Assembly (NCBI GenBank): GCA_038321755.1
Contig: JBBQFJ010000037.1
Span: 1 to 24,981, forward strand
Direction: 5' to 3'
Origin: JALHSW01 sp038321755
Lineage (GTDB): Bacteria; Actinomycetota; Acidimicrobiia; IMCC26256; PALSA-555
DNA: 24,981 nucleotides
The notes beneath the pieces are model-generated. The model did no database searches. It was given only the letters and a program-made list of their open reading frames with translations, and was not told the origin of the DNA. Shown here piece by piece: positions 21,097 to 24,981 of the stretch. A program made the translations under genes and the position numbers. How positions within the stretch are numbered: the stretch's first letter is position 1; each line of letters opens with the position of its first letter.

Positions 21097-21551
21097 TTGG
21101 GGGCGGGGACGTACCGCGCGCTGACCACCTGACCGGCCTCGAAGTCGAGGATCCAGGTCGAAGCCTTCTCGAGCCGGCTGCCGTCGAGCGTGATGCCGCG
21201 CGACTCGCAGTGCTCGAGCAGGTCCCCGATCACGTCGCCGTGACTGCAGAACACGGTGTCCTCGTCGGCGTACTTGTCGACGAGCTCCAGCGCGTCGGCC
21301 ATCGCGGCGCCTTCGGCGAGCGCGTTGGAGAGATCGACCGGGATCCCCAGCTGCTCGGCGAGCGGCGCCACCGTCTCCGAGCACCGGACGTAGGGGCTGG
21401 TGATGATGCGCGTGACCCCCGTCGACGCGAGCGCCTTGGTGACGGCGGCGGTCTGGCGGCGGCCGTTCTTGCTGAGCGGCCGCTGATCGTCCGCTCCGTC
21501 CCACGCCGAACGGCTCCCGGCCTTCGCGTGCCGCACGAGGTAGATCGTCAT
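21093..21551 (-). CDS. SixA-like histidine phosphatase
   Basis: A 152-residue branch-2-sized histidine phosphatase. The phospho-accepting RHA motif is YLVRHAKAG (H8), Arg in SPYVRCSETV and the second His in FCSHGDV complete the active site. It begins MTIYLVRHAK at ATG 21551, overlapping the NUDIX stop (ATGA), and its own stop overlaps the HD gene (GTGA). In mycobacterial MutT1 a NUDIX domain and a histidine-phosphatase domain are fused in one protein next to ppk1; here the same two domains are separate coupled genes. A role in nucleotide-pool cleaning is inferred. Confidence 0.88.
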   Translation of the reverse strand: MTIYLVRHAKAGSRSAWDGADDQRPLSKNGRRQTAAVTKALASTGVTRIITSPYVRCSETVAPLAEQLGIPVDLSNALAEGAAMADALELVDKYADEDTVFCSHGDVIGDLLEHCESRGITLDGSRLEKASTWILDFEAGQVVSARYVPAPK

Positions 21552-22027
21552 CGGCGTGAATCCCGCACCTGCGCCAGGAGCACTCGGTCGTGCTCGTAGG
21601 TGAGGATTCTGTCCGCTCCGGCGGCGGTGCACCACACCAGCTCGTCGACCTCCCGATTCGCCACGAACTCGTCGCCGGACACGCCCTCGGGCAGGTCCAT
21701 CATCCAGTAGCGGACGAGCTTGTCGCGGCCCTTGGCGTCCCGGTACCGGGTCTCGCCGACCTCGGCGCCCAGCACGCACGAGAATCCGGTCTCCTCCTCG
21801 ACCTCCCGGAGCGCCGTCGCTTCGTCGCTCCCGTCGCCGGCGTCCTGCTTGCCCTTCGGGAAGGTCCAGTCGTCGTAGCGGGGACGGTGGACGAGGACGA
21901 GCTCGGTCCGACGTCGGAGCCCGGGCCGCCGGGTGCGACGAACGATGCCGCCGGCCGCACGGACCTGCGGGTCAGGGGTCGGGGTCCCGACGGCCTCGGC
22001 CTTTGGGGATCCGGACTCCGAGCTCAC
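21548..22027 (-). CDS. NUDIX hydrolase (MutT-like)
   Basis: A 159-residue NUDIX pyrophosphatase likely acting on damaged or signalling nucleotides. The C-terminal half of the Nudix box, REVEEETGF, is intact and preceded by FPKGKQDAGDGSDEATAL; compared with the GX5EX7REUXEEXGU pattern the segment is one residue longer and the first Glu is Asp or displaced. About 30 flexible N-terminal residues precede AAGGIVRR. GTG 22027 overlaps the upstream CYTH-CHAD stop (GTGA) as at all other junctions in this operon; ATG 22078 is an alternative with a 55-base overlap. Confidence 0.85.
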   Translation of the reverse strand: MSSESGSPKAEAVGTPTPDPQVRAAGGIVRRTRRPGLRRRTELVLVHRPRYDDWTFPKGKQDAGDGSDEATALREVEEETGFSCVLGAEVGETRYRDAKGRDKLVRYWMMDLPEGVSGDEFVANREVDELVWCTAAGADRILTYEHDRVLLAQVRDSRR

Positions 22028-23547
22028 AGCCACTCGCGGAGACGCTTCCGGCTCGCGCGTCGCCACGCGTCCGGCCAAGCTCGACGCGAGCGCTCGGCAC
22101 TGCGGTACTCGATCGCCGCGAGCTGGCCGGCCGCGAACCCGGTCGACTCATCATTCGTGTTCGCCGCGGCGCGCCGGAGCCACTCCGCCGCGACGACGGC
22201 ATCCTGGTGCTCGCCGAGGACGGTCTGGAGCTGCGTCACGCGCCGGGCGTACGCGTGCGCGGGCTTGCCGAACGCCGGGACCACTGCCTCCGCCGCGTAG
22301 CGCGCCCGCTTGGCTCGGATCCTCACGCCGTGGAGCTCGACATCAGGCGGATCGTCGCCCAACGCCTCGACGGCATCCGCGAGCTGGTGCCACGGCCGTC
22401 GGGCGATGCGGCGCAGGACCGCCACGTCGCTGTCGCCGTCGCCATCGTCGACCCGCAAGAGGAACCGGGGCCGCGCGGCGGCGAGGACCAGTCGGTCGAG
22501 GAGCGCGTCGTAGCGCTCGCTGCGCAGCGCGCGCAGCAGCTGCTCGCGCGCGCGCTCCTCGTCGGAGCGCAGGTGGTCGAGGATCCGCTTCGCCGGCTCT
22601 CGGTCGACGTCGGGGAGGAGGGCGACGTTCGGTTCCAGGCGGTCGAACAGGACGTCTGCGTCGCGGACCGCGCCGAACACGTCGGTCAGCCACCGGAGCT
22701 CGTCACTCAGCTCGGTGCCCCACCGTTCGTCGATGAGTGACCGGAACGTCCGGAGATCGGAGCGGAGTCGACGCGTCGCGACCCGAGCCTGATGGACCCC
22801 TTCGGGGTCCAGGCCGAGCCGGGCCGCAGGATCGAACGTGATGAGTCGATCGACCGCCGTGGCGATGGCACGGCGCGCCACGTCCTCGGCTGCGGGAAAG
22901 GACGCGCCGAGCTCCGGCACGACGACGTCGGCCGGGCGGGCCGCGTGGGCACCGAGCGCACGCACGATCTTCGGGGTGAGGTCGATCGAGGTTGCTCCGG
23001 CGCTTCGGAGGCGTGCGAGCACGGAGGCGCGGTGTGCGTCGGTCGCTCCGTCGCCGAGCTCGACCTCGATCTCGCCGAACTCCACTGCATCCGCGAGCGG
23101 AACGGTGGCGACGACCGCGTCGTCGACGACCTCGCCGATCGCTCGGCCGTGGGCGTCGTGCAGCAGCACGGTGGTCCGGGTGGTCGAGAGCGTCGCGACG
23201 CTGGCGATCGGTGCGCCGCGGGTGAGTGATCGCACGAGATCGAGCGCGGACTCCGGCGGCGCGCCGTCCTCGCCACCCCGCTCGCCGGCGACGTGGTGCT
23301 CGTCGCGGGAGAGGATCTGGGCATCACCGTCGGAGCGCGGCAGCTTGACCGTCCAGCCTTCGGGGTCGCGGTAGCGGAGGCTCGCGCCGGCACGCGTGAT
23401 GCGGAGATCAGTGGTGTCGTAGTACGTCGCGACGAGCGTCGCGGTCGATTCGGGGGACGCGAAGACGCCGCCACCCGGATCGGTCAGCGGCGGGAGGTGG
23501 AACCCGCTCGGGGGGACGAGCTTGATCTCGCGCTCGGCGGTGCTCAC
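22024..23547 (-). CDS. CYTH-CHAD domain protein (polyphosphate-associated)
   Basis: A 507-residue protein with an N-terminal CYTH triphosphate-tunnel domain (1-200) showing the ExExK signature EREIK at 5-9, and a C-terminal helical CHAD domain (about 220-490) rich in conserved His/Arg/Lys, including GVHQARVATRRLRSDL (H252) and LHGVRIRAKRARYAAEAV. CHAD domains bind polyphosphate, and CYTH domains of this type hydrolyse inorganic triphosphate. GTG 23547 overlaps the ppk stop (GTGA), so both are coupled, fitting a role in polyphosphate turnover or granules. Confidence 0.93.
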   Translation of the reverse strand: MSTAEREIKLVPPSGFHLPPLTDPGGGVFASPESTATLVATYYDTTDLRITRAGASLRYRDPEGWTVKLPRSDGDAQILSRDEHHVAGERGGEDGAPPESALDLVRSLTRGAPIASVATLSTTRTTVLLHDAHGRAIGEVVDDAVVATVPLADAVEFGEIEVELGDGATDAHRASVLARLRSAGATSIDLTPKIVRALGAHAARPADVVVPELGASFPAAEDVARRAIATAVDRLITFDPAARLGLDPEGVHQARVATRRLRSDLRTFRSLIDERWGTELSDELRWLTDVFGAVRDADVLFDRLEPNVALLPDVDREPAKRILDHLRSDEERAREQLLRALRSERYDALLDRLVLAAARPRFLLRVDDGDGDSDVAVLRRIARRPWHQLADAVEALGDDPPDVELHGVRIRAKRARYAAEAVVPAFGKPAHAYARRVTQLQTVLGEHQDAVVAAEWLRRAAANTNDESTGFAAGQLAAIEYRSAERSRRAWPDAWRRASRKRLREWL

Positions 23548-24981
23548 CCCCGGGCCGGAGCGCGCGCTTCGGCGAGCTCGCGCAGGCGCAGGTGGGTCTC
23601 CAGCCCGACCACCGTGTCGAGCTTGCGCCACGTCCCGTCCGCGCGCAGCTCCCAGGCGAGGCTGTCGTCGGCGAGGTTGACCTGCAGGATCTCCTCGAGC
23701 CGGGCCTGCAGGGTCGGTTCGGTGACGGCGCAGAGGGCTTCGACGCGCCGGTAGAGGTTGCGCGGCATCCAGTCGGCCGAGCCGATCAGGTACTCGGCGT
23801 GGCCGGCCTGGCCGAAGCAGTAGATCCGTGAGTGCTCGAGGTACCGACCGATGATCGATCGGACGCGGATGTTCTCCGAGAGACCGGGCACCTGGGGGCG
23901 GAGGCAGCAGATGCCGCGCACGATCAGTTCGATCGACGTGCCGGCGCCCGATGCGGCGTACAGCTCGTCGATGAGTGCCGCGTCGACGAGGGAGTTCATC
24001 TTCAGCACGATGCGACCGTCGGTGCCTTTGGCGGCCTGGGCGCGGACGCGATCGCGCAGTCCGTCGCGCAGAGCTTCGGGTGCGACGAGGAGGCGGCGGT
24101 ACTGGGTCGGTCGGCTGTAGCCGGTGAGGTGGTTGAAGAGCTCCGTGAGATCCGCGCCGATCGCCGGATCACTCGTGAGCAGTCCGAGGTCCTCGTAGAG
24201 CGTCGCCGTCTTCGCGTTGTAGTTACCGGTCCCGACGTGGCAGTAGCGGCGGATCGAACCGTCTTCCTCCTGTCGGACGACGAGCAGGATCTTGGTGTGG
24301 GTCTTGAGTCCGACGAGTCCGTAGACGACGTGCACGCCGGCTTCTTCCAGCAGGTGCGCGCGTTCGATGTTCACCTGCTCGTCGAATCGGGCCTTCAGCT
24401 CGACGAGGGCGACGACCTGTTTGCCCTCGCGCGCGGCTTCCACGAGTGAGTTCACGAGGGTGCTCTCGGCGGCACCGGTGCGGTAGATCGTCTGCTTGAT
24501 CGCGAGCACGCGCGGATCGCGCGAGGCCTGGCGGACGAACGCCTCGACCGACGTGACGAACGAGTCGTAGGGATGGTGGACGAGCACGTCACCGCCGCGG
24601 AGCACACGGAACAAGTCGGGCGGTGCGTCTTCCGACCCGGCGAGCGCGACCGGCGTGACCGGCGCCCACGGTTCGTCCTCGAGGTCGGCCCGATCGAGCG
24701 CGATGACATCCCAGAGTCCGGTGAGGTCGATCGGTCCGTCGACGACGACCGTCGCGCCGTTGGGGATCTCGAGCTCGTGGCTGAGCACCTCGAGCACGTC
24801 GTCCGACATGGTGTGGTCGATCTCGAGGCGCACCGCGGAACCGAACTTGGTACGGCGCTGGAGCACGGTCTCGATCGCTTCGAGGAGGTCCTCGGCCTCG
24901 TCGTCGAGCTCGAAGTCGGCGTCACGCGTGACGCGGAACGGGTAATGCGCGAGGACCTCCATCCCGGGGAAGAGACGGTCG
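23544..24981 (-). CDS. ppk1: Polyphosphate kinase 1 (5' end off window)
   Basis: PPK1 reversibly builds polyphosphate from ATP. The frame runs off the right edge, leaving about 478 C-terminal residues of an enzyme that is usually about 700. Visible are DRLFPGME then YPFRVTRDAD, the catalytic-histidine region LKTHTKILLVV, RYCHVGTGNYN, LFNHLTGY, RGICCLRPQVPGLSENIRV and the second histidine region LEHSRIYCFG, with the SADWMPRNLYRRVE end motif. All expected active-site residues in this part are present. The gene leads a chain of five minus-strand genes linked by 4-base overlaps. Its promoter is outside the window. Confidence 0.95.
   Translation of the reverse strand, partial: DRLFPGMEVLAHYPFRVTRDADFELDDEAEDLLEAIETVLQRRTKFGSAVRLEIDHTMSDDVLEVLSHELEIPNGATVVVDGPIDLTGLWDVIALDRADLEDEPWAPVTPVALAGSEDAPPDLFRVLRGGDVLVHHPYDSFVTSVEAFVRQASRDPRVLAIKQTIYRTGAAESTLVNSLVEAAREGKQVVALVELKARFDEQVNIERAHLLEEAGVHVVYGLVGLKTHTKILLVVRQEEDGSIRRYCHVGTGNYNAKTATLYEDLGLLTSDPAIGADLTELFNHLTGYSRPTQYRRLLVAPEALRDGLRDRVRAQAAKGTDGRIVLKMNSLVDAALIDELYAASGAGTSIELIVRGICCLRPQVPGLSENIRVRSIIGRYLEHSRIYCFGQAGHAEYLIGSADWMPRNLYRRVEALCAVTEPTLQARLEEILQVNLADDSLAWELRADGTWRKLDTVVGLETHLRLRELAEARAPARG

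Noticed and set aside
1..24981. CRISPR array, tRNA/rRNA, insertion sequence or prophage
   Set aside because: No regularly spaced repeats, transposase or integrase frames, or RNA-gene signatures were seen on either strand; the only tandem repeat is the 65-bp one.

Overview
This window looks like a chromosomal segment of a high-GC actinobacterium. Two WhiB-family proteins, a SenX3/RegX3-type two-component pair, an F420-type luciferase-like oxidoreductase, many GTG starts and a ppk1-mutT1-like neighbourhood all point there. The mixture would suit a deep-branching group such as Acidimicrobiia, but that placement is inference. No rRNA, tRNA, CRISPR array, insertion sequence or phage gene was seen.

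Left part (1-3350): the 5' part of an unidentified coiled-coil protein (minus strand), a long non-coding stretch, a WhiB regulator, a glutamate formimidoyltransferase, and an F420-type oxidoreductase. The last two are divergent, and a 65-bp tandem repeat fills nearly all the DNA between them.

Envelope-stress region (3380-9190): tatA, an ECF sigma factor, a membrane anti-sigma factor without a zinc motif and an RseB-like protein. Then come a hypothetical gene, an L,D-transpeptidase, a second WhiB and an HtrA protease. The element GGAACC-N16-CGTT occurs three times, always with a 16-base spacer: before the sigma gene, before htrA, and before the second whiB on the other strand. This looks like a local autoregulated sigma regulon, resembling the mycobacterial sigE-rseA-htrA-tatB locus in content but rearranged.

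Surface-polysaccharide region (9195-12231): a GT4 glycosyltransferase ending in half of a second GT4 domain, a small coiled-coil protein related to the left-edge gene, a divergent SAM methyltransferase and a small hypothetical protein.

Phosphate region (12260-24981): phoU is divergent from pstS-pstC-pstA-pstB, which continues with no gap into a soluble PAS histidine kinase and a RegX3-like response regulator. Next come surE and a divergent phosphonatase-like HAD protein. On the minus strand is a chain of five genes with 4-nt overlaps: ppk1 (5' part off the window), CYTH-CHAD, NUDIX, SixA-like phosphatase and a PhnZ/MIOX-like HD protein. Eleven-base direct repeats resembling PHO boxes lie before pstS/phoU, between surE and the HAD gene, and in the 596-983 gap. 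Together these genes suggest phosphate uptake, polyphosphate storage, nucleotide clean-up and possibly phosphonate use under one regulator.
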